Shown one piece after another: positions 1-9,600 of a stretch of 64,000 nucleotides of DNA. This stretch comes from Moraxella haemolytica (lineage in GTDB: Bacteria; Pseudomonadota; Gammaproteobacteria; Pseudomonadales; Moraxellaceae), in assembly GCF_030177935.1 (NCBI RefSeq), contig NZ_CP089974.1, positions 1,116,001 to 1,180,000 of the forward strand, in the 5' to 3' direction. The position numbers and the translations under genes were made by a program. Every line of letters starts with the position of its first letter. Positions within the stretch are counted from its first letter, which is position 1. The notes beneath the pieces were generated by a model that saw only the letters and a list, made by a program, of their open reading frames with translations, had not been told where the DNA came from and searched no databases.

Positions 1-147
1 ACGAATGCTACGCAGATTACGCCCTGCTTCATCAAGTTTCGCATACAACGCATCTATCTGTGCTTGGTTTAATTTACCATCTTCCAAGTCAAACTCTTGC
101 TCGTATTCGTCATAAAATTCATCGTGTTTATAGGTGGTATCCGACAT
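1..147 (-). CDS. Unknown acidic protein, N-terminal part only (runs off the left edge)
   Basis: An open frame starts with ATG at 145-147 and stays open for 49 codons to the window edge. It begins MSDTTYKHDEFYDEYEQE and continues through an acidic segment into a helical-looking stretch ending AGRNLRSIR. I do not recognise the family. It is divergent from roxA with about 180 bp between the two starts, so the gap must carry both promoters. The absence of stops and the biased, acidic composition support real coding, but the full length and function cannot be judged from this piece. Confidence 0.6.
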   Translation of the reverse strand, partial: MSDTTYKHDEFYDEYEQEFDLEDGKLNQAQIDALYAKLDEAGRNLRSIR

Positions 148-326
148 GCTATTGCCTTTTTAATAGGTAGAAACTAAATTGCCATTATAAAGAAAATTTT
201 ATTTTTTTTAAACCAGTTTTTGCACATCACCTAAAAAATCAATCAATAAGTTTTTAGCCATTTACATAGTTTTTTTGGTTAAAAATTGCTAAAATAGCCC
301 ATTGTTTTAACCAAAGAAATGACATT

Positions 327-1472
327 ATGAGCGATAAACTACCCTTTTGCCTTCCTACCGATATCACGCCAGAGATTTTCCTGCAAGAATACTGGCAAAA
401 AAAACCTTTGCTGATTAAAAACGGTCTGCCCGCTTTAGTTGGTATGTTTGAGCCAACCGATGTACTAGACTTGGCAATAGAAGACGGTGTATCAGCTCGT
501 CTCATCACCCAGCAAGACAACAACCCAACAGTATGGACACTCAAAAATTCGCCCCTAAACGAGCAGGATTTGCAAAACACACCCAAACTCTGGACGGTCT
601 TGGTACAAAACCTAGAACAATGGTCGCCTGAGCTTGGTGAACTTTGGCAGGTCTTTGATTTTATTCCAAGATGGCAACAAGATGACATCATGGTATCAGT
701 TGCTCAAGCTGGCGGTAGCGTAGGCGAGCATTATGACGAATATGATGTGTTTTTGGCACAAGGCTACGGCAAACGCCGTTGGCAACTGGGTAAAATGTGT
801 GATAGCGACACACCATTCATCGAAGGTCAACCCATTCGACTGCTTGATGACATGGGAGAAATCATTTTTGACGAAATCTTAGAAGCTGGCGATGTTTTAT
901 ATGTGCCGCCACGCCTTAGTCATTATGGTGTTGCGATTGATGACTGCCTGACTTTTTCGTTTGGTTTTCGCCGCCCAAACATGGTGCAAATCCTAGATGA
1001 AATCGCTGATATCGCCACTGGTGAACACGCCCTGTTTTCTCCGCTGGTTTTGCCCCAAAATGTGCAAAACAGCCCTCATGAATTATCCAATGATAGCATC
1101 AACGCCATCAAAGATGAGCTGATTAACCTACTAAATTCCGATCAAGGCAACGCCATCTTAACTCAAGCAATCAGTGAGCTGGTTAGTAAGCGAGGGTACA
1201 ATCTGATTTCTTTTGATGATGAATTAAGCCCTAATGAACTTGCTAAGCGACTACACAATGGCGAGTGCTTGATGATCAATCCTGCGTGCCGTTTTGTATT
1301 ACAAAATAATGACTGGTACATCAACGGCGAGCATATTTGCTTTAATGACCAAGAGTTAATACTCATTGAGCGGTTTACCAATAATGAAGCAATCATCTTT
1401 GATGATTTAAATGATCAACTGTTGGCAAGCTGTACAAATTGGCTAAATGACAATTGGCTGATTTTGATTTAA
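327..1472 (+). CDS. roxA: Ribosomal protein uL16 arginine 3-hydroxylase RoxA (YcfD-type cupin)
   Basis: A 381-residue JmjC/cupin-fold 2-oxoglutarate- and Fe(II)-dependent oxygenase. In this family the bacterial member hydroxylates an arginine of ribosomal protein L16. The opening (EYWQKKPLLIKNGLP) is the typical family N-terminus. The iron triad is visible as H135 and D137 in GEHYDEYDVF and H199 in RLSHYGVA, placed as in E. coli YcfD. The C-terminal third after about residue 230 matches the dimerisation and winged-helix part expected from the length. The ATG at 327 follows GAAATGACATT, a weak ribosome site. It is monocistronic: a bidirectional hairpin follows and the next gene is convergent. 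Confidence 0.9.
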   Translation: MSDKLPFCLPTDITPEIFLQEYWQKKPLLIKNGLPALVGMFEPTDVLDLAIEDGVSARLITQQDNNPTVWTLKNSPLNEQDLQNTPKLWTVLVQNLEQWSPELGELWQVFDFIPRWQQDDIMVSVAQAGGSVGEHYDEYDVFLAQGYGKRRWQLGKMCDSDTPFIEGQPIRLLDDMGEIIFDEILEAGDVLYVPPRLSHYGVAIDDCLTFSFGFRRPNMVQILDEIADIATGEHALFSPLVLPQNVQNSPHELSNDSINAIKDELINLLNSDQGNAILTQAISELVSKRGYNLISFDDELSPNELAKRLHNGECLMINPACRFVLQNNDWYINGEHICFNDQELILIERFTNNEAIIFDDLNDQLLASCTNWLNDNWLILI

Positions 1473-1530
1473 AGTTTGACAATGGCATGGCAAGTACTTT
1501 TGCAAGTATGTTTATAAGTCCATATCCAAC

Positions 1531-1558
1531 AAAAATGAGCCAACTTCGGCTCATTTTT
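1531..1558. terminator. Bidirectional intrinsic terminator between roxA and the AEC transporter
   Basis: A perfect 11-bp stem AAAAATGAGCC / GGCTCATTTTT with a 6-nt loop. The A/T flanks give a U-tract on both strands. It sits between the convergent stops of roxA (1472) and the AEC transporter (1575). Confidence 0.85.
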
Positions 1559-1574
1559 TATACCCCACTCATCA

Positions 1575-2543
1575 CTATACCAAAGCCAAAATCCGAAGCC
1601 ACGCCATACCCACTGCCATGCCTATCATGCCAACCACAGTAGTAAACGCCAAAATATTCGCCGCCAAGACATCATTACCACCCATTGCTTTTACCATCAC
1701 ATAGCTTGCCGCTGCCGCAGGGCTTGCCACCATGACAAACAGCACACCAAATTGCACAGGAGACAATTTTAATAAAATACCCACCAACACTGCCAACAAT
1801 GGAGCAATGATAATCCGACCAATACTCGCCTGCATAGATAAGCCAGACAAACCCAACATGGATTTAATCTCTAAAGTCGCCCCTGCACAGATAAGGGCAA
1901 GTGGCAGAGCAATGTTTGAAAGCAGCTCACCTGTTTTGGTAATGGGTGTAGGTGGTAAGGGCAGATTGGCTATTTTATAAACAAAAGCGGACACCAACGC
2001 AATGATGAGCGGATTGGTAAAGATTTTTTTGATGACATTGATGCTTTGTGATTTAAAGTTGGTATTTTGGCTTGTGCGTGATAGAGTGATGACCGATAAT
2101 ATATTATAAAGAATCGTAAGAATCCCCATATACATCGCCCCCACACTCGTTCCCACCACGCCATAAGCATTGGTCGCCACCGACAGGGCAATAATCGCCA
2201 TATTAGAGCGAAACACCCCCTGTACAAACACGCCTTTATCACGAACATCGCTGACAAAAAATTTGGCGTAGATTTCCGCCCCAAAAAATAACACAAAGGT
2301 TGTGATAAACCCTGCGATAATAAGTGGCAACTGCTCGGCATAGTTCACTTCGCTTTTTATCACGCTAAAAAACAGCAGGCACGGCAAACCAAAATTAAAG
2401 ACGATTTTGGATGCGGCATCAATAAAATCTCCATCAATCTTGCCCGCCCTTTTCATATAAAAACCTAGCCCCATCAAGACTAGGTTTGGAAAGACAATCA
2501 TAAAGGCGAAGCTTGCGGCTTGAAGGATTTCTTGGGTATTCAT
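1575..2543 (-). CDS. AEC-family transporter (auxin efflux carrier / malonate-type permease)
   Basis: A 322-residue membrane protein with about ten hydrophobic segments in the two five-helix halves typical of the AEC family. These are bacterial permeases for organic acids such as malonate or malate; the substrate cannot be predicted. The family-like landmarks are FPNLVLMGLGFYMKRAG near the N-terminus, RSNMAIIALSVATNAYG mid-protein and the C-terminal FVMVASPAAAASYVMVKAMGG. I place the start at the ATG at 2541-2543 (MNTQEILQAASF), not the longer upstream frame. It overlaps the stop of the restriction-enzyme gene as ATGA and is preceded by GAGAAAG. Its expression may therefore depend on transcription and translation through the restriction-modification genes. 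Confidence 0.85.
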   Translation of the reverse strand: MNTQEILQAASFAFMIVFPNLVLMGLGFYMKRAGKIDGDFIDAASKIVFNFGLPCLLFFSVIKSEVNYAEQLPLIIAGFITTFVLFFGAEIYAKFFVSDVRDKGVFVQGVFRSNMAIIALSVATNAYGVVGTSVGAMYMGILTILYNILSVITLSRTSQNTNFKSQSINVIKKIFTNPLIIALVSAFVYKIANLPLPPTPITKTGELLSNIALPLALICAGATLEIKSMLGLSGLSMQASIGRIIIAPLLAVLVGILLKLSPVQFGVLFVMVASPAAAASYVMVKAMGGNDVLAANILAFTTVVGMIGMAVGMAWLRILALV

Positions 2544-3451
2544 AGTAACTTTCTCAACAAATCCAAACTTAATTCTTGACAAGAATATACCATATCCATT
2601 TCTTGCAAGTAAACATTGGCTTGATAAACTTCATCAGCCACAAACAAATAAACATCGTGATTGGTAATGGATTTTGCTTTTTCTTGTGTCAAATCCGTTC
2701 CCAAAGTAATCTCAATCATCACATCAATTGGGGTCATTTGAGCAGTTTTAATAAATTGCTTATAGCGTTCTCGCAAAGTGCGTTTTGCACCAATGCCATA
2801 ACTTTTGCCATTTAATTCAAAAAACAAATCAAATTCTGTGGATTTATCGGCATTATCGTGAACTTTTTTGATTGCATTCTTATCAACTCCCAATCCAATC
2901 AAAACCGACAAAATACGATTTTCATAATCCGTGCCACTATGGCTGGTAATGGATTGGTTGATGCTTTCAGTAAAAACAATCATAAAAATTTGATTGGGTT
3001 CTAAACCAAACTTTTGCAATTCTTGACTTTGCTTGGATAAGCTTAAAATAAATTCATCGGTTGTTTTTGAAATAAATCCATTGTCCAAACTTTCAAAGAA
3101 AGCCAATGACAATAAAGCCCCATTTACCCGAGTGGTATAAGGGTTAAAAACTGTGATTTTATCATATTCCAAAGATAAGGGATTAAGTTCTTTTAATTTA
3201 TCCAAATCATAAATAGATTTTAGTTTGGCTTCTTGCAATAACAAATCTTTAATCAAATATAATTTTAAAGAAAATACCAATACTTCTACATCAGTAGAAG
3301 TATTGGTTTAGGTAAAAATTTCTGATAAATTATTAAATTGATTTTTGGCAGTTTTTGTTGGTTGATTAAAATTATCCAATACGGATTTCTTAAATAACTC
3401 CAAATCCTTAGCAGTCAAAAACAATTGGTATTCTTGCAAAATAGCGTTCAC
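2540..3451 (-). pseudogene. Type II restriction endonuclease gene interrupted by an in-frame TAA
   Basis: The open part (2540-3280, 246 codons from a TTG) carries E149-x-D151 then AKRTLRERYKQF (residues 165-176). This resembles the catalytic E/K and KTTxRERW-type signature of PD-(D/E)XK enzymes related to EcoRII-C and NgoMIV. It lies directly downstream of an m5C methyltransferase. It has no ATG within its first 90 or so codons. Upstream, in the same frame and separated only by the TAA at 3308-3310, is a 47-codon frame. That frame begins with GTG at 3449-3451 behind AAGAG and encodes VNAILQEYQLFLTAKDLELF and so on, ending NNLSEIFT. Read through the stop, the two parts give a natural enzyme of about 303 residues. 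I infer a nonsense mutation. Restart at the TTG near 3280 inside the hairpin is possible but would lose the N-terminus. Confidence 0.65.
3276..3307. repeat. Perfect 14-bp inverted repeat directly after the in-frame stop
   Basis: ACCAATACTTCTAC, a loop ATCA, then GTAGAAGTATTGGT. The 14-bp stem is perfect and abuts the TAA that splits the restriction-enzyme frame; the TTG often taken as start lies in its distal arm. It is A+T-rich and not followed by a U-run, so it is not a standard terminator. Confidence 0.85.
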
Positions 3452-3541
3452 TTGCAAATCTCTTAACTTTGCTTTGATGATATATTTAAAAACAGATAAA
3501 ATTTTAAATTAATGTCTGATTTTTCTTGTTTAATTTCAATT

Positions 3542-4549
3542 TTAGGCAACTTCATTTAATTTTTCTCCATCAAATAGCACTTTGCGAATATGCTCTGCTA
3601 AGGCATAAATTACAGGTACAGCCACACTATTACCAAATTGCTTATAGGCTTGATTATCACTAACAGGTATCACATAATCATCAGGAAATCCTTGCAATCT
3701 ACCCGCTTCTCTTGGGGTTAATTTGCGTGGATTTTTACCTTGTTGCTCAATCAAAATCTCAGAGCCATCTTTATAATGTCTGGCACTAATGGTGCTGGTA
3801 TAATCCGAATTTTTATTAAACAGACAATACCCAAAACCATTGCCTTTTTGTTTATGTTCCAATTTTCTGCGTTGATGACCTGCCCATAATTTATCGGAAA
3901 TGGTATATTTGTCATCAACGCTTTCTTGTAAAATACTACCAACTTTGGACGGCTTAACGATATTTTTTAAATAATTAAAATCAATATTGGCTGTTTGATT
4001 AAAATCATTCAAAATAGCAATAATATAAATGCGTTCACGATTTTGGGGAACACCAAAGTTTTTGGCATTTAAAATATCAGCATAAACACGATAGCCCAAT
4101 TCTTCCAAAGTTTGTTTTACCACCAAAAAAGTATTACCCTTATCGTGATTTTTAAAGCCTTTGACATTTTCTAAAAATAACAGTTTGGGCTTGTGGTATT
4201 TAGCAATGCGAGCTACATCAAAAAATAAAGTACCACGAGTATCATCAAAACCTTTTCTTAACCCAGCAATGCTAAATGCCTGACAAGGAAATCCTGCCAA
4301 AATAATATCGTGGGGCGGAATGTCTTTGGCTTCAATTTGTGTAATATCGCCATAGGGCATTTCATTAAAATTGGCGTGATAAGTTTGCTTGGCGAACTTA
4401 TCCAATTCTGATGAAAAAACAAATTCAATGTCATCGCCAAAGGCTTGTTCAAAGCCTAAACGAATACCGCCAATTCCTGCAAATAAATCAATGGCTTTTA
4501 ATTTGGTTTGGGAATTACATTCTCCAAACTCAAAAGATATTTGTTTCAT
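3542..4549 (-). CDS. DNA (cytosine-5-)-methyltransferase of a type II restriction-modification system
   Basis: A 335-residue m5C methyltransferase with the motifs in canonical order: motif I DLFAGIGG (residues 21-28); motif IV GFPCQAFS with the catalytic Cys near residue 89; motif VI FLENVKGF; motif VIII QNRERIYI (about 169-176); the variable target-recognition region; and motif X GNSVAVPV near the C-terminus. It transfers a methyl group from SAM to cytosine C5 and protects the genome from the partner nuclease. The dense motif spacing resembles Dcm/HpaII/ScrFI-like enzymes, but the target sequence cannot be read from this. I choose the ATG at 4547-4549, 7 nt past the mnmG stop; the upstream GTG would overlap mnmG. 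The gene is visibly more A+T-rich than mnmG, which suggests acquisition. Confidence 0.93.
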   Translation of the reverse strand: MKQISFEFGECNSQTKLKAIDLFAGIGGIRLGFEQAFGDDIEFVFSSELDKFAKQTYHANFNEMPYGDITQIEAKDIPPHDIILAGFPCQAFSIAGLRKGFDDTRGTLFFDVARIAKYHKPKLLFLENVKGFKNHDKGNTFLVVKQTLEELGYRVYADILNAKNFGVPQNRERIYIIAILNDFNQTANIDFNYLKNIVKPSKVGSILQESVDDKYTISDKLWAGHQRRKLEHKQKGNGFGYCLFNKNSDYTSTISARHYKDGSEILIEQQGKNPRKLTPREAGRLQGFPDDYVIPVSDNQAYKQFGNSVAVPVIYALAEHIRKVLFDGEKLNEVA

Positions 4550-4556
4550 ATCACAC

Positions 4557-6446
4557 TCAATCACTCAATTCTTTTTTAGCTTTTACCATCTTCTTAACCG
4601 TCATCGCAAGTAAACTCACCGCTGCAGGCGTAACACCACTGATTCGGCTTGCCTGCCCTAAGGTAGATGGGCGTACATGTGAGAGTTTTTGTACAATTTC
4701 GTTGGATAAACCAGAAACTTGGGTATAATCAAAATCAAGAGATAGTGGCGTATTTTCAAGGCGTTTCATCTGCTCAATTTCCTCATTTTGGCGATCAATA
4801 TAGCCTTGATATTTCACACTAATTTCAATCTGTTCACCAGCTTCGCTACTAACTTGGCTGTCCGCTACTTGGGCGATGTCAGCAAAACTCACATTAGGGC
4901 GTTTTAATAAATCAAGCAGATTGTTTTCTTTGGTTAAAATCTCGCCTGTATTATCCATAAACGCTTTGCCAATGGCATTGTTTGGCGTCGCCCAAATGTC
5001 TTTTAGGCGTGCGGTTTCGCTTGCTATCATTTCCATTTTTTGATTAAATTTAGCCCAGCGTTCATCATCCACCAAGCCTAATTCTCGCCCAATGGCGGTC
5101 AAACGAGCGTCTGCATTATCCTCACGCAAAAGCAATCGGTGTTCGGCACGGCTAGTAAACATACGGTATGGCTCTTTAGTACCGTGCGTAATTAGGTCGT
5201 CCACCAATACACCCAAATAAGACTCATGGCGTTGTGGTGTCCAAGCCTTACGCTCTTGTGCCTGCAAAGCAGCATTCAAGCCAGCCAAAAGCCCTTGAGC
5301 CGCTGCCTCTTCATAGCCTGTTGTTCCGTTAATTTGTCCTGCAAAATACAGATGCTCAATGGCTTTGGTTTCTAGTGTGGGCTTTAGGGCTTGTGGGTCA
5401 AAATAATCATACTCAATGGCATAGCCGGGGCGTGTGATATGAGCATTTTCAAGCCCACGCATTGTATGAATAAATTCAACCTGTACATCAAAAGGTAAAC
5501 TTGTGGAAATGCCATTGGGGTACAATTCATGCGTGGTCAAGCCCTCAGGCTCAATGAAAATTTGATGACTGTCTTTGTCAGCAAAACGATAAATCTTATC
5601 CTCAATACTTGGGCAATATCTAGGACCAACACCTTCAATCTTACCGCTAAACATCGGACTTCTATCAAGATTGTTGCGGATAATATCATGGGTTTTTGCG
5701 TTGGTATGCGTGATATAGCAAGGGATTTGGCATGGGTGCATTGACACATCACCCATATAACTCATCACAGGCAAAGGCGTATCCCCCTCCTGTATGGCCA
5801 TCACAGAAAAATCTACCGTGCGTGCATCAATCCTAGCTGGCGTGCCTGTTTTTAGTCGTCCAACAGGTAATTTTAACTCACGCAAACGGTCCGCCAAACG
5901 AACAGATGGCATATCACCTGCCCGACCGCCACTTTGATGATCCAATCCAACATGAATCACACCACCTAAAAAAGTCCCTGATGTCAGTACTACCGAGCGG
6001 GTGTTTAGGCGAATGCCTGTGGCTGTAACCACTGCCACGGCACGCCCATTTTCCACAATGATGTCATCAACAGGTTGCTGAAAAATCGTAAGGTTTTGCT
6101 GGTTTTCAAGAGTGTGACGGACAAATGCCTTATATAACAAACGGTCTGCTTGAGCTCGTGTGGCTCGAACCGCCGCCCCTTTTCGGCTATTTAGCACTCG
6201 AAACTGAATGCCTGAATGGTCGGTTGCCAGTGCCATCACCCCGCCCAATGCGTCCACTTCTCGCACCAAATGTGATTTGCCAATACCGCCGATAGCAGGG
6301 TTGCAACTCATCTGCCCAAGCGTCTCAATATTATGCGTAATCAGCAGTGTATCTGCCCCCATACGAGCAGCTGCAAGACTCGCCTCTGTACCTGCATGCC
6401 CACCACCAATAACGATGACATCAAATGTTTTGGTTAAAAAGCTCAT
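4557..6446 (-). CDS. mnmG: tRNA uridine-5-carboxymethylaminomethyl modification enzyme MnmG (GidA)
   Basis: A 629-residue FAD protein, the usual family length. With MnmE it installs the carboxymethylaminomethyl group at wobble U34 of tRNAs reading split-box codons. The N-terminal Rossmann motif is [12 protein letters not shown] (about 11-22). Family signatures follow: [22 protein letters not shown], the GTPARID segment with SGTFLGG and GRAGDMPS, and a second nucleotide-binding region [19 protein letters not shown]. The C-terminal helical domain ends [13 protein letters not shown], which contacts tRNA and MnmE. It is the first gene of a minus-strand run whose later members are the methyltransferase, the nuclease remnant and the AEC transporter. 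Confidence 0.97.
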   Translation of the reverse strand: MSFLTKTFDVIVIGGGHAGTEASLAAARMGADTLLITHNIETLGQMSCNPAIGGIGKSHLVREVDALGGVMALATDHSGIQFRVLNSRKGAAVRATRAQADRLLYKAFVRHTLENQQNLTIFQQPVDDIIVENGRAVAVVTATGIRLNTRSVVLTSGTFLGGVIHVGLDHQSGGRAGDMPSVRLADRLRELKLPVGRLKTGTPARIDARTVDFSVMAIQEGDTPLPVMSYMGDVSMHPCQIPCYITHTNAKTHDIIRNNLDRSPMFSGKIEGVGPRYCPSIEDKIYRFADKDSHQIFIEPEGLTTHELYPNGISTSLPFDVQVEFIHTMRGLENAHITRPGYAIEYDYFDPQALKPTLETKAIEHLYFAGQINGTTGYEEAAAQGLLAGLNAALQAQERKAWTPQRHESYLGVLVDDLITHGTKEPYRMFTSRAEHRLLLREDNADARLTAIGRELGLVDDERWAKFNQKMEMIASETARLKDIWATPNNAIGKAFMDNTGEILTKENNLLDLLKRPNVSFADIAQVADSQVSSEAGEQIEISVKYQGYIDRQNEEIEQMKRLENTPLSLDFDYTQVSGLSNEIVQKLSHVRPSTLGQASRISGVTPAAVSLLAMTVKKMVKAKKELSD

Positions 6447-6602
6447 AATAAATCTTTATTGTTTGTTTAATTTAAAAACTTATTATTCTAGCATATTTTT
6501 ACTAGACTGTAATATCAAGCCAGTCAATTTTTATCATAAAATGGTTGTAAGCTGTGCAATATTTTACCGCTTTTGTGTTTTTTGGACGATTTTTAAAGCA
6601 AT

Positions 6603-6635
6603 AAAAAATCAGAGCCAAATTGACTCTGATTTTTT
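6603..6635 (-). terminator. Intrinsic terminator of the NAD-glutamate dehydrogenase gene
   Basis: A 12-bp stem AAAAAATCAGAG / CTCTGATTTTTT with a 9-nt loop, starting just downstream of the gdh stop at 6644 and giving a U-tract on the minus strand. It also separates gdh from mnmG. Confidence 0.8.
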
Positions 6636-6643
6636 TATTATTA

Positions 6644-9600
6644 TCAACCCAACAAATCAGGCTTAAATGCGTTGCACCACGCAGGCAGTCTAGCAAAAAT
6701 GGTAGCTATCTGGCTGGGTACGCCCTGCTGTTCTAGCCTTGCTTGATAGGCGGCATCAATGGCATCACGATTGATACTAATCTTATCAGTCAGCTGTGCC
6801 ACATCAAGCGACGCATGAGCATTAAGTAGCGTTATCATTGCGTCTTTTAAAGACTTGCGAAGATCAAGCTCCATGTCTAGTTGTAACTGTGCTGATATTT
6901 GATTATCTAGCTTTTCAAGCGATTGCCATAGCGACTGTACCTCAAAAACATCACGCACCACGGCATACGCACGGGTAATGTCAGCAATGCTACGCTTGGT
7001 CTGACTATAGATGTCATACACCGCTTCAATGCCCAATCGGTTGACCAAACCATTGGTCAAATAAGTACAAATGATTTCACGGTGCAAACGATGTTTTACC
7101 ATCTCATCAAAGTACGGTTTACTTAGTGCATTCGGGAAGTATTTTTGTAGTTCATTTAGAAAATACACATCATCGGTCAAATCGCTTGATAGCATTTCAT
7201 CATAAACCCAAATTTTGCCATAAGCAAGTAAAACGGCAAATTCTGGATTGGTAAGACCTTTTGACTGCTGTTTCAGCACAGCAACCGTCTCATCAGTTGG
7301 TAGATACTCAATACTACGATCCAAGCGTCCTAAATGCTCCAAAAATTGCATAAAGCTATGGTGTTCAGGTAATCTTTGTGCCGATTCTCGAGCCGATAGC
7401 TCAATGGCTTGTGGTTGCAGGTAGTTTTGACGAAGTACCAATTTCGCCACTTCATCGGTCATGCTCTCAAGCAAGACATTACGCTGTGTGATGGTCATGT
7501 CGTCTTGTTGCACCACTGAACCTAGTAGAATCTTAATGTTCACTTCATGATCAGAACAGTTCACACCTGCTGAGTTATCAATGGCATCCGTATAGATACG
7601 ACCACCATTTTGGGCGTATTCAATACGACCTTTTTGGGTACAACCCAAATTGCCACCCTCGCCAACCACTTTGGCACGCACTTCACCACCATTAACACGA
7701 ATGGCATCATTCGCACGGTCGCCAACATCAGCATTTTCTTCATCTGTCGCTTTAATATAAGTACCAATACCACCATTCCAAATCAAATCCACAGGAGCTT
7801 TTAATAGTTTATTAAGTAGCTCATTTGGCGTTAGACTGTCTTCGCTAATATCAAAAGCTTCTTTCATCTGTGGCGTAATGGCAATGGCTTTGTCCGTGCG
7901 GTTAAACACACCACCACCCTCACTGATGAGACTGGCATCATAATCCGTCCATGCCGAACGAGACATTTCAAATAAACGCTGGCGTTCAACAAAGGACGCT
8001 TTGGCATCTGGATTTGGATCAATAAAGATATGCAGATGGTTAAAGGCAGCCTGCAGACGAATATTATCTGACAATAACATACCATTACCAAACACATCGC
8101 CTGACATATCACCAATGCCCACAACGGTCAACTCGTCACGGTTTTGAATGTCTTTATCCATCAATCTAAAATGGCGTTTGACACTCTCCCAAGCACCCCT
8201 TGCGGTAATGCCCATGCCTTTATGGTCGTAGCCTGCTGAACCACCAGAAGCGAAAGCATCTTGTAGCCAAAAGCCATATTCTGCCGACAAAGCATTGGCA
8301 ATGTCTGAAAAAGTTGCCGTACCTTTGTCTGCTGCCACAACCAAGTATGGGTCGTCCTCATCATGACGCACTGTATTGCTTGGCGGCACAACTTGACCAT
8401 CAACCAAATTATCCGTCAAATCAAGCAAGCCACGAATGAAGGTCTGATAGCACGCCACACCTTCTGCCTGCCACAGTTCACGGTTTGTCGCTTTGGTTCT
8501 ATCCTTGCAGACAAAACCACCTTTTGAACCCACAGGCACAATCACCGAATTTTTGACCATCTGAGCTTTGACTAGCCCAAGCACTTCGGTGCGATAGTCT
8601 TCCATACGATCAGACCATCTTAGACCACCACGAGCAACCTTTCCACCACGCAAGTGCACACCCTCAATGCGTGGCGAATACACATAAATCTCAAACATTG
8701 GCTTAGGCTTGGGTAGATGTGGGATTTGGCTAGCAGCAAACTTAAAGGACAATCTATCTTTACGCTTACCCATCTCATCAACTTGATAATAATTCGTGCG
8801 AAGCAGTGCATCAATCAAGTCCAAAAACCAATGAATGATGCGATCTTCATCAAGACTACTCACCAAAGCAAGCTGTTCTTTGATACGGGCTTTTACCGCA
8901 CAAATCACCTTGTCACGCTCTACCACATCAGGCGACATCTTAGCATGAAACAGTTGAACCAACTGCTCACTAATCGCAGCATTATTTACCAAAGCCGTGT
9001 GAATGTAGTCATTAGAGAATGGAGCTCTTGCCTGTACCATGTAACGAGATAATGCACGCAAAATAAGTACATCATAAGCATCCAGACCACTTACCAAAAT
9101 CAGCTCATTTAATCTGTCCGACTCAATATTACCTAACCAGATTTCACGCAAGCTATCTTCAAACTGCGTACGCACCACATCAAGATCAATACTCATGCCA
9201 TCACGCAGTTTTAATTCATATTCTTGTAGCCAAGCACCCACATCATTAACGAACTTAAAGGTTTGAGCATTTAGTACAAGCACCCCAAAATTCTCAAGAA
9301 TTGGCAAAATGTGCGACAAAATGGTCGGCTCGCCTTGTCCGTATAGCTTCAAGGTTAATCTATCAAGACCTTTTCCGACAGGCTGATATAGTCGCCATGA
9401 CATTGGATTGTCTGTATTGATTGCCAAAAGACGCTTGGTATCTGCCACTGCTGTGCTAGCATCATAGCGTTCTTTGTAGGCGGCAGGCATTGCCTCACCA
9501 TATAGATGGGCCAGCTGATTTGCCTTGCTTTCGCCCATCTCATCACTCAAGATGCGTGCATATTCATCAGACCAATCTTGCATGAGTGCAGTCAACTGAC

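Noticed and set aside
327-691. Antisense frames inside roxA, mnmG, gdh, acrB, lptB and other genes
   Set aside because: They lack ribosome sites and family features and lie wholly opposite well-supported genes; they are mirror frames from codon bias.
2540-4564. Phase-variable restriction-modification system
   Set aside because: No homopolymer or short tandem repeat lies in either gene or between them; the interruption is a plain stop codon.
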